Assembly (NCBI RefSeq): GCF_020532625.1
Contig: NZ_JAJAUY010000005.1
Coordinates: forward strand, 37,245 to 101,244
DNA length: 64,000 nt
From: Streptomyces antimicrobicus
GTDB taxonomy: Bacteria > Actinomycetota > Actinomycetes > Streptomycetales > Streptomycetaceae
Direction: 5' to 3'
Numbering within the stretch: the first letter of the stretch is position 1; each line of letters opens with the position of its first letter. Both the position numbers and the translations under genes were made by a program. Under the pieces are notes generated by a model that searched no databases, was not told the DNA's origin, and saw only the letters and a program-made list of their open reading frames with translations. Below, one piece after another: positions 43,446 to 51,673 of the stretch.

Positions 43446-46100
43446 TCAGATCAAGGGCAGTGGCCGGGGGCCGGCGTAGTAGGCGGCTCGCATGATCTCC
43501 TCCATGTCGTCCAGCATCGGCATGCGCGGGTTGGCGGGCGCGCACTGGTCCTCGTAGGCGTTCAGCGCCTGCTCGGGAAGAGCCGTGACGAAGGCCGTCT
43601 CGTCGATGCCCAGGGCTCGGAAGGACGGTTCGATTCCGACGGCGTCACGCAGGCGTTCCACGGCGGCGGCGTACGAGGCGACGCCTTCGGCGGCGGTGGA
43701 GGCCGGCAGCCCCAGTGCACGGGCGATGTCCTGGAAGCGCTCGGGCGCCCGGTAGCTCTCGTACTTGGGCCAGCCCGTCGGTTTGGCGGGAACCGTGCCG
43801 TTGTAGCGGATCACGTGGGGCAGGAGGATCGCGTTGGTCCGCCCGTGGGCGACGTGGAAGGTGGCGCCCAGGGTATGGGACATGGCGTGGACGACGCCGA
43901 GGAAGGCGTTGCCGAAGGCCATGCCGGCGATGGTGCCCGCGTTGTGCATCTTCTCCCGGGCCCGGGACCGCCGTGCGTCCTGGCCGGTGACGGCGGCTTC
44001 GAGGTTCTCGAAGACCAGCTTGACGGCGTGCAGCGCCAGGCCGTCGGTGAAGTCGTTGGCGTAGACCGACACGTACGCCTCGGTGGCGTGCGTGAGGGCG
44101 TCGAAGCCGCTGTCGGCAGCGAGCGTCGCCGGCAGGTCGGCAGTGAGGACCGGGTCGACGATCGCGACGCTGGGGGTGAGGGCGTAGTCGGCCAGCGGGT
44201 ACTTCTTGCCGGTCGCCGGGTCGGAGATCACCGCGAAGGGGGTGACCTCGGCGCCGGTGCCCGACGTGGTGGGGACGCAGACCAGCCGCGCCCGCTCGCC
44301 GAGCACCGGGAAGCGGAAGGCGCGCTTGCGGATGTCGGAGAACTTCTGGCGCATGTCGGCGAAGTCGATGTCCGGCTGTTCGTACAGCAGCCACATCACC
44401 TTCGCCGCGTCCATGGGTGACCCGCCGCCGAGGGCGATGATGGTGTCCGGACGGAACTCGCGCATGAGGGCAGCGCCGCGCTGCACGGAATCGATGCTCG
44501 GCTCCGGTTCGACGTCGTCGATGACCTGGATGGTTACGGGCAGCTCCCGCTGCTGCAGGACGCGACGGACGCGGTCGACGTGCCCGAGCCGGGTCATGGT
44601 GGCGACGGTGACGCGGTGGACCTCCGGCATCGCGGCCAGGTAGCGGACGGCCTGCGGCTCGAAGTAGATCTTCGGCGGCACCTTGAACCACTGGAGGTTG
44701 TTCTGCCGTGTGGTGAGCCGCTTGATGTTGAGCAACTGGGCGGCGGAGACGTTGTCGGAGACCGATGTGCTGCCCCACGAGCCGCAGCCGAGGGTCAGCG
44801 AGGGCAGGAGACGGTTGTAGATGCCGCCGATCGCGCCCTGGGACGACGGCGAGTTGACGATGATCCGCACGGTCTTCATGCGGTGCCCGAAGCTTTCGGC
44901 CAGGGCCGGGTCGCCGGTGTGGATCACGGCGCTGTGTCCCTGCCCGTGGAAGGCGACCATGTCGGCCGCGAGGTCGAAGCCCTCCTCGGTCGAGCCGGCC
45001 CGCAGCACGGTGAGGACCGGGCAGAGCTTCTCCCGCGTCAGCGGCTCGTCGGGCCCGACGCGGTTCGCCTCGACCAGGATGAGCGACGTCTCCGCGGGGA
45101 TCGCGAACCCGGCCTGCTCGGCGATCCAGGCGGGGCTCTGGCCCACAGCCGCCGGATTGACATGACCCTGCCTGCCGGCCGGGTCCGGGGGGAAGAGGTA
45201 GGTCTCCAGCTTCCCCTTCTCCTCGGCCGTCGCGAGGTGGGCGTGCAGGCGCCGGAACTCGGTCAGCGCCTCGTCGTAGATGTCGGTGTCGAGGATGACC
45301 GCCTGTTCGGAGGCGCAGATCATGCCGTTGTCGAAGGACTTGGACAGGACGAGGTCGTTGACCGCCCTGCGCAGCTCGGCGCTGCGGTGCACATAGGCCG
45401 GTACGTTGCCGGCACCGACGCCCACGGCGGGCTTGCCCGCCGAGTAGGCGGCCTTGACCATGCTGTTCCCGCCGGTCGCGAGGATCAGGGCCACCCCCGG
45501 ATGGCGCATGAGAAGTCCGGTGGCCTCGATCGAGGGCTCCTCGATCCACTGCACGCAGTGCTCAGGCGCCCCCGCGGCGACGGCGGCGTCCCGCACGATG
45601 CGAGCGGCCTCGGCGCTGCACGCCTGCGCGGAGGGGTGGAAGGCGAACACGACCGGGTTGCGCGTCTTCAGGGCCAGCAGCGCCTTGAAGACGGTCGTGG
45701 ACGTCGGATTGGTGACCGGGGTGACCGCGCACAGCACGCCGACCGGTTCGGCGATCTCGATGATGCCCTCGATGTCGTCACGGCCGATGACGCCGACCGT
45801 CCTGGTCCGGGACATGCTGTGGGTGACGTGCTCACAGGCGAACATGTTCTTCGCCGCCTTGTCCTCGAAGACGCCCCGGCCGGTCTCCTCCACCGCCAGC
45901 CGCGCCAGGACGGTGTGCTGGTCCAGGGCGGCCACCGACGCCTTGGCGACGATGTGGTCGACCTGCTCCTGGGTAAGGGACTCGAAGTCGGCGAGCGCCT
46001 TGGAGGCGTGGTCCACCAGCCGGTTCACGGCGATCCCGGCATCGGACGGAACCCCGCCGCCGCAAGCGGTGTCCTGCCGGTCACTGGTCACCTGAGTCAT
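43446..46100 (-). CDS. adhE: Bifunctional acetaldehyde-CoA/alcohol dehydrogenase
   Basis: 884 residues, the normal AdhE length. The N-terminal aldehyde dehydrogenase half has its catalytic Cys in GMICASEQAVI. The C-terminal iron alcohol dehydrogenase half has GGGSPMDAAK, FGNAFLGVVHAMSHTLGA and HGRTNAILLPHVIRYNG with the metal-binding histidines. It reduces acetyl-CoA to ethanol and regenerates NAD+. The partner pflB is 5.5 kb away on the same strand. Confidence 0.97.
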   Translation of the reverse strand: MTQVTSDRQDTACGGGVPSDAGIAVNRLVDHASKALADFESLTQEQVDHIVAKASVAALDQHTVLARLAVEETGRGVFEDKAAKNMFACEHVTHSMSRTRTVGVIGRDDIEGIIEIAEPVGVLCAVTPVTNPTSTTVFKALLALKTRNPVVFAFHPSAQACSAEAARIVRDAAVAAGAPEHCVQWIEEPSIEATGLLMRHPGVALILATGGNSMVKAAYSAGKPAVGVGAGNVPAYVHRSAELRRAVNDLVLSKSFDNGMICASEQAVILDTDIYDEALTEFRRLHAHLATAEEKGKLETYLFPPDPAGRQGHVNPAAVGQSPAWIAEQAGFAIPAETSLILVEANRVGPDEPLTREKLCPVLTVLRAGSTEEGFDLAADMVAFHGQGHSAVIHTGDPALAESFGHRMKTVRIIVNSPSSQGAIGGIYNRLLPSLTLGCGSWGSTSVSDNVSAAQLLNIKRLTTRQNNLQWFKVPPKIYFEPQAVRYLAAMPEVHRVTVATMTRLGHVDRVRRVLQQRELPVTIQVIDDVEPEPSIDSVQRGAALMREFRPDTIIALGGGSPMDAAKVMWLLYEQPDIDFADMRQKFSDIRKRAFRFPVLGERARLVCVPTTSGTGAEVTPFAVISDPATGKKYPLADYALTPSVAIVDPVLTADLPATLAADSGFDALTHATEAYVSVYANDFTDGLALHAVKLVFENLEAAVTGQDARRSRAREKMHNAGTIAGMAFGNAFLGVVHAMSHTLGATFHVAHGRTNAILLPHVIRYNGTVPAKPTGWPKYESYRAPERFQDIARALGLPASTAAEGVASYAAAVERLRDAVGIEPSFRALGIDETAFVTALPEQALNAYEDQCAPANPRMPMLDDMEEIMRAAYYAGPRPLPLI

Positions 46101-46160
46101 GGAGAGCTCCTTGTGTGCGGGGGCCGTTCGTCGCTTCGGTCACAGCCTTGTGCGGGAGGC

Positions 46161-46199
46161 GCCCTGGGCGAAGGTCCCGAAGGTCCCGAAGGTCCCGGA
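46161..46199 (-). promoter_or_regulatory. Tandem GGGACC repeats upstream of adhE
   Basis: Read toward adhE, CGGGACCTT occurs three times in a row and runs into CGCCCAGGGC. The last copy forms GGGACCTTCGCCCAGGGC (46178 to 46161), 61-78 bases before the start codon. The GGGAC core is the half site of DosR/DevR boxes. Confidence 0.55.
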
Positions 46200-46230
46200 G
46201 AGGGGCCCGAGGGTCTTCGGGGCCTCCTGG

Positions 46231-46385
46231 TCAGGCGTTCCTTCGGTCCCACTCGGGGGCGACCCTGGTCCGTTCCCGGCCCCACCGGGCAGCGCGGCGC
46301 CGTTCGCGGTGCCGTCGCACGAGCTGGTGCGCGGCGAGCACCAGTGCCACCGCGCCGCCCGGAGGCGCACCGATGACGGCCTGGG
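46231..46385 (-). pseudogene. Remnant of a membrane-protein C-terminus (Rv1733c-like)
   Basis: In one frame the minus strand reads GGAVALVLAAHQLVRRHR and then ERRRAARWGRERTRVAPEWDRR before a stop at 46231. A hydrophobic segment followed by a basic tail of this kind ends many actinobacterial Rv1733c-type membrane proteins. The rest of such a gene is absent. The assignment rests on pattern recall. Confidence 0.3.
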
Positions 46386-46620
46386 TCAGGGGGCGTCCAC
46401 GACGCAGGAGGCGGGGCCGCCGACGATGTCGCGCGAGACGATCGGGGCGGGCTCACGCGCAGGATCCCCTCCAGTGGTCCTTCCGCGGCTTCGAGGAAGG
46501 CGTGGCTGACGTCCTCCGCGGCCGCCGGCTGCTCCGGGACGAGGGTGAGGTCCGTCAGCGAACCGTCCTCGACCGGCACGCGCACGGCGCCGCCGTCCGG
46601 TGTGCCGGCGAGCTGGCGAT
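46386..46620 (-). pseudogene. Decayed C-terminal fragment of glyceraldehyde-3-phosphate dehydrogenase
   Basis: The minus strand reads GGAVRVPVEDGSLTDLTLV and then FLEAAEGPLEGILRV from about 46600 to 46460. After a shift of frame it continues as PIVSRDIVGGPASCVVDAP. Together these follow the GAPDH C-terminus (RVPVPDGSVTDL ... DPIVSSDIVGDPASCVFDA). The catalytic N-terminal two thirds is missing and at least one indel separates the blocks, so it is not functional. It appears to be a deletion scar. Confidence 0.7.
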
Positions 46621-46937
46621 TCGTGGTCGTGCTCGACGGGGCGGCCGAGCGGTGGGCCGAACGGCCCGCGATACAGGTCCTGACCGGTTCTGTCCGCTCC
46701 CGGCGCCTCGCACCACTCTGGAAGCGGCGACGAACAAGAGGAGCGGGCGGTGAAGGCAGCAGTCTCGACGGCCGGGTCGGGGCACGCATCGTCTTCGACA
46801 TGTGAAGTTCCCGGCCTCCCGCGAAGTGGACGCCCTCGCATCCGCGCCCCGAGACCCGTCTCCCCGCTGCTGGGGGCGAAGACCGCGGCGCCGTGGGCAG
46901 CGGGCAAGAGCTGATCAGGCGAATGGAGATGAGAACC
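46621..46937. other. Intergenic region upstream of the CBS gene
   Basis: About 317 bases between the GAPDH remnant and the CBS-BON start. It should hold the CBS promoter. A short GAGAC/GTCTC inverted repeat lies near 46852-46863. No further coding remnant was recognised. Confidence 0.4.
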
Positions 46938-47639
46938 GTGGTGAAGCACCGGACGGTGGGCGAAGTGATGACCGGCGAAGTGGTCCGGGCACGCCCCGAC
47001 ACCCCCTTCAAGGAGCTGGCCCGCCTGCTTGCTTCCCACCGCATCAGCGGTCTGCCGGTGGTGGACGACGACGACAAGGTCATGGGCGTGGTCTCGCGGA
47101 CCGACCTCACCCGGCGACAGGCGGGGCACGGCCGAACCGGGTCGGGCCGGGACCGCGTGCTGCGGGCCCTGAGGCGGATCGCGCACGCGCGACCCACCGC
47201 AGGACCGGCTCTGACGGCCGGCGGGCTGATGACCAGTCCCGCGGTCACCGTGCATCCCGAACAGCGCGTGGTCGACGCGGCCCGCATCATGGAACGCCGC
47301 CACATCGACCGGCTGCCCGTGGTGGACGAGGAGGACCGTCTCATCGGCATCACCACACGCCGCGACCTCCTGCGTGTCTTCCTGCGCACCGACGAGGAGA
47401 TCCGCGAAGCCGTGGCCGGCGTCGTGCACCCCCGCGGTCCCGCGCACGGCGCCAGCAGGCTTCGCATCGGTGTGCGGGACGGGATCGTCACCCTCGCGGG
47501 CGTCGCCGGACCGGAGATCGACACCACGGCTCTGGTCCGGGCCGCCTGGCGGGTCGACGGCGTCGTCGGCGTGGTCAACCGGCTGACGGCCGACAGGCGA
47601 GACGACTCGCACGTACCTCACGTGCCCCCGCCTCCTTGA
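46938..47639 (+). CDS. CBS-pair protein with C-terminal BON domain
   Basis: 233 residues from a GTG with GGAG nine bases upstream; ATG codons at 46923 and 46929 and a second GTG at 46941 are alternatives. Two CBS motifs are visible (VGEVMTGEVVRARPDTPFKE ... GVVSRTDL; LMTSPAVTVHPEQRVVDAAR ... GITTRRDLLRVF). A BON-like segment follows (LRIGVRDGIVTLAGV). CBS pairs bind adenosyl nucleotides. In mycobacteria a two-CBS protein (hypoxic response protein 1) belongs to the DosR regulon, which matches this setting. Confidence 0.88.
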   Translation: MVKHRTVGEVMTGEVVRARPDTPFKELARLLASHRISGLPVVDDDDKVMGVVSRTDLTRRQAGHGRTGSGRDRVLRALRRIAHARPTAGPALTAGGLMTSPAVTVHPEQRVVDAARIMERRHIDRLPVVDEEDRLIGITTRRDLLRVFLRTDEEIREAVAGVVHPRGPAHGASRLRIGVRDGIVTLAGVAGPEIDTTALVRAAWRVDGVVGVVNRLTADRRDDSHVPHVPPPP

Positions 47640-47717
47640 GGATGTCCGGGAGCCGGGCGGAAAGCCCCGAACGGCCCTTCGCGGAGGCCCGTACGTCCCG
47701 GATGGACGGGCGGTGAA

Positions 47718-47740
47718 GGGACCGGTCGCCCCCCGGCGAC
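47718..47740 (+). promoter_or_regulatory. Candidate DevR-type site upstream of hpf
   Basis: GGGACCGGTCGCCC (47718-47731) lies 77 bases before the hpf start and continues into a GTCGCC/GGCGAC inverted repeat ending at 47740. It shares GGGACC and TCGCCC with the sites at devR and adhE. Confidence 0.45.
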
Positions 47741-47807
47741 GGCCCCGTCGGCTCTGCCGGAAACAGTCGGCGCCGGACAGGCTGAGAGCGACCGAGGAGG
47801 AGTTCCC

Positions 47808-48599
47808 ATGAGCGGTCTCAAGACCAGCCCGGCAGTCGACGTCCAGGTCCGCAGTCGAGGACAGGTGCCCCGAGGCGCGGCCGCCTACGCACGGGGGAAG
47901 GTGCTCGCCACCCTCGACCACGTGAGCGAGCCGGTGCTGGCCGCCCAGGTGAAGCTCACCCAGGCGGTCCATCGCTCGGCGGCCCGCCCCGCCACGGCCC
48001 AGGCCGTGGTCGATGTGAGCGGTCGGCCGGTACGTGCCCACGTGGCCGCGAGCACCATGTTCGAAGCGGTCGACCTTCTGCAGGAGCGTCTGACCGTGCG
48101 GCTGGCCCGGGCACGGCGGTACGGGCCGCGCGGGTCTTCCGGCACCGTCCAGGAGGCGTGGCGGGACGGCGCGAGCCACGAGCACCGCCCGCACCGTCAG
48201 CACCTGCCGGCCGAGGAGCGCCGCATCGAGCGGTGCAAGTCGTTCAGCCAGACCCGGCAGACGCCCGAGGACGCCGTGATCGACCTGGAGGCCATGGACT
48301 ACGACTTCTGGGTCTTCACGGACCTGATCTCGGGGTACGACAGCGTGGTCTACCGCGACGTCCGCACCGGCCGCCACCGCCTGGCATCGCTGGGGCCCGT
48401 GGGCCAGGAGCGCGAGGCCGAGGGGCTGCTGAGCGTGAGCACGGTCCCCGTGCCCGTGAGCACGGTGCCCGAGGCCGTTCAGCGGCTGAACCTCACCGGA
48501 CTGCCGTTCGTCTTCTTCGCCGACACGGCCACCGGTCGGGGCAGGGTGCTCTACCACCGCTACGACGGCCATTACGGGCTGATCACCCCGGCCCGGTAA
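47808..48599 (+). CDS. hpf: Long ribosome hibernation factor, duplicated C-terminal domain
   Basis: 263 residues. The N-terminal S30AE-like domain (VDVQVRSRGQVPRGAAAYARGK ...) should bind the 30S decoding region. Two copies of the dimerisation-type C-domain follow: RCKSFSQTRQTPEDAVIDLEAMDYDFWVF ... and VSTVPEAVQRLNLTGLPFVFF ... YHRYDGHYGLI. Two C-terminal copies are a feature of the mycobacterial hypoxia factor RafH/Rv0079, a DosR-regulon protein, rather than of ordinary long HPF. It probably stabilises idle ribosomes during oxygen limitation. Confidence 0.88.
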   Translation: MSGLKTSPAVDVQVRSRGQVPRGAAAYARGKVLATLDHVSEPVLAAQVKLTQAVHRSAARPATAQAVVDVSGRPVRAHVAASTMFEAVDLLQERLTVRLARARRYGPRGSSGTVQEAWRDGASHEHRPHRQHLPAEERRIERCKSFSQTRQTPEDAVIDLEAMDYDFWVFTDLISGYDSVVYRDVRTGRHRLASLGPVGQEREAEGLLSVSTVPVPVSTVPEAVQRLNLTGLPFVFFADTATGRGRVLYHRYDGHYGLITPAR

Positions 48600-48663
48600 G
48601 GAGCGGCCGGCCTGTTCGCCGCAGACGAGTGCCGCGCCCAGGCGGAGGGGCCCGGCCTTCCCC

Positions 48664-48720
48664 TGGTCCCGGCCACTTCCCGTGGTCCCGGCCACTTCCC
48701 CTGGTCCCGGCCACTTCCCC
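48664..48720. repeat. 19-bp tandem repeat, three copies, upstream of third usp gene
   Basis: TGGTCCCGGCCACTTCCC starts at 48664, 48683 and 48702 with a 19-bp period. The array ends 31 bases before the usp start. Each unit contains GGTCCC, the complement of the GGGACC core found upstream of pflB, devR, adhE and hpf, so it may be an operator array. Confidence 0.8.
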
Positions 48721-48751
48721 GACGGAAACGTCCCCTTGCACGGAGGATTCC

Positions 48752-49678
48752 ATGTCACGAGGTACCGTCATCGCCGCTGTGGACGGCTCGGTCGAGTCGC
48801 AGGCTGCCGCGCGGTGGGCTGCCCGAGAGGCGCTACTGCGGGATCTGCCCCTGCACATCGTCCATGCCTGGCAGGACTGGTCGCCGGCGTTCGCCCACGC
48901 CCCGTTCACGGGTGCGGACACCGCCCCCGGCGAAAAGACCATCACCCCGCACGGGGCCGAGCGCATCCCGCGTGAGACGGCCGAGCGGGTGCGAGAGGAT
49001 CATCCCGGTCTGCACGTCAGCGTCGAGCAGGTCTTCGGCCGTCCCGTCGAGGTGCTGCTCGCCGCGGCGAACAAGGCGGAGGTCCTGGTTCTGGGTTCGC
49101 GAGGGCTGGGCGCCCTGGGTGGCCTGCTGGCCGGATCGGTGTCCTTGCCCGTCGTCGCGCATGCCGAGTGCCCGGTCGTCGTCGTGCGGGCCGGCGACCG
49201 GGCCGAGGAGGAGAAGCAGCCTGTGGACGGCCCGATCGACCGGGCGCGGTACCTCGATGTGGTGCTGGGGCTCGACCTCACCCGGCCGTGCGACGAGCTG
49301 ATCGAATTCGCCTTCTCCTCCGCCGTCGCACGCGGGGCCGCCCTGAGGGTCGTCCACGGGTGGGACGTACCGATCGTCTTCGGACACGACCCCGAAGCCG
49401 TCGATCCCGGACACGGCGTCGCGATGGGACTGCGTGAAGCAAGCGTGCTCACCGACGTGCTGCGGCCGTGGCGGGGCAAGTTCCCGGAGGTCGACGTCAA
49501 GGAGCAGTGTGTGGTGGGCGGGGCGGCCGACCACCTCGTGGACGCCTCGAAGGACGCCTCACTGCTGGTCGTGGGACGGCGTGTACGCCGCGCGGCGATC
49601 GGCCCGCGCATCGGCCCGATCACGCACGCGGTGCTGCACCGTGCTGCGGCGCCTGTGGCGGTGGTGCGGCACCTGTGA
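48752..49678 (+). CDS. Universal stress protein, tandem UspA domains (third)
   Basis: 308 residues, with GGAGG before the ATG. It opens VIAAVDGSVESQAAARWAAR, has LVLGSRGLGALGGLLAGS in domain one, and ends LLVVGRRVRRAAIGPRIG in domain two. It is the third tandem-domain Usp paralogue in 11 kb. A strong hairpin follows the stop. Confidence 0.93.
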   Translation: MSRGTVIAAVDGSVESQAAARWAAREALLRDLPLHIVHAWQDWSPAFAHAPFTGADTAPGEKTITPHGAERIPRETAERVREDHPGLHVSVEQVFGRPVEVLLAAANKAEVLVLGSRGLGALGGLLAGSVSLPVVAHAECPVVVVRAGDRAEEEKQPVDGPIDRARYLDVVLGLDLTRPCDELIEFAFSSAVARGAALRVVHGWDVPIVFGHDPEAVDPGHGVAMGLREASVLTDVLRPWRGKFPEVDVKEQCVVGGAADHLVDASKDASLLVVGRRVRRAAIGPRIGPITHAVLHRAAAPVAVVRHL

Positions 49679-49717
49679 CCGTCGCTCGTGGTCGGCACGA
49701 CCTCGCTGGAGCCTGCC

Positions 49718-49769
49718 GGGGCCCGGTGCGGCCGCTTCCCTTCCGGGGGAAGCGGCCGCACCGGGCCCC
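49718..49769. terminator. Very long perfect hairpin after the third usp gene
   Basis: A 23-bp perfect stem (49718-49740 with 49747-49769) with a 6-base loop begins 39 bases after the usp stop. It can stop transcription from both sides, separating usp from the leftward arginine deiminase operon. Confidence 0.85.
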
Positions 49770-49919
49770 GGTCGTTGCGAGGGTGCGGTAGCGCGGCGGC
49801 TGAGGCCGAAGCGCTGGGGTCGAGCCTTCGGCCCGGGCCATCCGCAACGCGCTCCGCCCGCATCGCAGGAACGGCAGCGCCGGCCCCGCCGGGCCGAACC
49901 GCGGCCGACCAGAACGGCA

Positions 49920-50138
49920 TCACGACGACGACAGCCCCGACGCCGGTCGCGGCGCCGAGACTGTCACCGCACCGGTCCCGCCGGAGGAGGACGTCGGAGC
50001 GGCGAACACGAGTACGGCGCCGATCCCGATCGATGTGACGGCTCCGACGGCCGTCCGGCACAGCCACCAGGCCCGTACCGCGGCAGGCACGGTGGTGGGC
50101 CGGCGGGCCGAGTGCATCGGTCCGCCGGCCGGGGACAT
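49920..50138 (-). CDS. Possible small membrane protein
   Basis: 72 residues, starting 11 bases after the transporter stop on the same strand. One hydrophobic helix (TAVGAVTSIGIGAVLVFAAP) lies in the middle. There is no recognised motif and the codon bias is not decisive, so it may be non-coding. The rest of 49770-50149 shows no gene. Confidence 0.3.
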   Translation of the reverse strand: MSPAGGPMHSARRPTTVPAAVRAWWLCRTAVGAVTSIGIGAVLVFAAPTSSSGGTGAVTVSAPRPASGLSSS

Positions 50139-50149
50139 CAGAACCGCAC

Positions 50150-51673
50150 TCAACTCACGGCCGCGTCGAACGCCAGGAAGCCGGCGACCGCCACCAGCAG
50201 CATGCCCATGAGGGGTGCCATGAAGCGCAGGTACTGGTCGTAGCGGACCTTGGCCAGGGCGAGGCCGCCCATGACGACCGCGGAGGTGGGGGTGATGAGG
50301 TTCACCCATCCCGAGGCGGACTGGTAGGCGGTGACCACCAGGGCCCGGCTGACTCCCGCGAAGTCGGCCAGTGGCGCCAGGATGGGCATGGCGAGGGCCG
50401 CGTGGCCGGAGGAGGAGGGGACGAAGAACGCCAGGGGGAGGTTCACCCCGAACATCAGGACGGCGAACGCGCTGGAGGACGTGCCGGACACCGCCTCGTG
50501 CAGGGCGTCGAGGATGGTGTCGGTGACGCGGGCGTTGTTCATGATGACGGTGACGCCCCTGGCCAGCATGACGATCATCGCCGCGCCGATGAAGTCTCCT
50601 GCTCCGGCGGTGACGGCTTCCACGGTGCCCTTTTCACGTAGTCCTCCGAGCAGCCCGACAAGGATGGCCGCGACGATGAACAGGGCGGCGAGTTCGGGGA
50701 AGTACCAGCCGAGTGTGGGCAGGAAGGTGATGTGGAGATCGGCCCAGGGGACCACGGCGAAGATCATGAAGAGGAAGGTGGCCGCGAAGAGGCCGAGGAC
50801 GATGCGCTGACGACTGGTCAGGTCCGCCTGTCCGCCGCTCTCGGCCTGGAGACGGTGGTCGTCCTCGGTGAGCGGTGTCAGGGAGCGGGTGGGGTCGGCT
50901 GTGATGCGGCGGGCGTAGCGCAGCACGTACGCGGCTGCCAGGGCCGTCAGGCAGGCCCACATCGTCAGACGGAGCAGGATGCCGTCTCCGGTGCCGATGC
51001 CGGCGCTGTCGGAGGCCACTCCGGTGGCGAAGGGGTTCACGGTGGAGGCGAGGGTGCCGACTCCGGCGCCGACCATGACGACGGTCGCGGCGACCATGCG
51101 GTCGTAGCCGAGGCCGAGCATCAGGGGGATCATGAGGCCGTAGAAGCCGAGCGTTTCCTCCGCCATGCCGTAGGTGGTGCCGCCGAGGGAGAACACCGCC
51201 ATGAGGACGACGAGCAGTACGGCCCGGTGGTGCCGGAGGCGTTGGGCGAGGCGGGCCACTCCGGCGGTGAGGGCGCCGGTGCGCATGGTGACGGTGATGA
51301 ATGCGCCCACGGCCAGGATGAAGAGGAACACTCCGGCGGCGCCCGCGAAGGTGCCGGTGGCCCCGGGTGCGGTGAGACCGCTCTGGGTGTCGGTGACGCC
51401 GTACAGGCCGTTGACCGGTGAGAGGAACAGGTCCCCCAGCCGCTCCCGGAAGCCGGTGGTCACCTCCACCGGCCGGTAGGTGCCGGGGACGGGGCTGCCG
51501 TCCTTGGTGTCGTAGCGGCCGGCGGGGACCACGAAGGTCAGGGCCCAGACCGCGACGGTGACCGCTATGAGGACGGTGAACGCGGAGGGGAAGGTGAAAC
51601 GCCGTTTCGCGGGCGCGGTGCCGGCATTGTCGGCGGCGGGCTCGGGGGCGACGGGGGGTGTGTCGAGGCTCAT
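50150..51673 (-). CDS. YfcC-family transporter, probable arginine/ornithine carrier
   Basis: 507 residues with about 12 hydrophobic segments and the YfcC opening (FTFPSAFTVLIAVTVAVWALTFVVPAGRY). The ATG overlaps the arcC stop by 4 bp, so it is the last gene of the arc operon. That position is often filled by arcD or a YfcC-type carrier, so arginine-ornithine exchange is the best inference. The family also includes peptide and dicarboxylate carriers. Confidence 0.85.
   Translation of the reverse strand: MSLDTPPVAPEPAADNAGTAPAKRRFTFPSAFTVLIAVTVAVWALTFVVPAGRYDTKDGSPVPGTYRPVEVTTGFRERLGDLFLSPVNGLYGVTDTQSGLTAPGATGTFAGAAGVFLFILAVGAFITVTMRTGALTAGVARLAQRLRHHRAVLLVVLMAVFSLGGTTYGMAEETLGFYGLMIPLMLGLGYDRMVAATVVMVGAGVGTLASTVNPFATGVASDSAGIGTGDGILLRLTMWACLTALAAAYVLRYARRITADPTRSLTPLTEDDHRLQAESGGQADLTSRQRIVLGLFAATFLFMIFAVVPWADLHITFLPTLGWYFPELAALFIVAAILVGLLGGLREKGTVEAVTAGAGDFIGAAMIVMLARGVTVIMNNARVTDTILDALHEAVSGTSSSAFAVLMFGVNLPLAFFVPSSSGHAALAMPILAPLADFAGVSRALVVTAYQSASGWVNLITPTSAVVMGGLALAKVRYDQYLRFMAPLMGMLLVAVAGFLAFDAAVS

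Noticed and set aside
48664..48720. Possible CRISPR array
   Set aside because: The 19-bp units are directly contiguous with no unique spacers, and no cas gene is present.
46386..48758. A long leftward frame across hpf and the CBS gene
   Set aside because: It is antisense to two recognised genes. Only its last segment matches anything, the GAPDH remnant.
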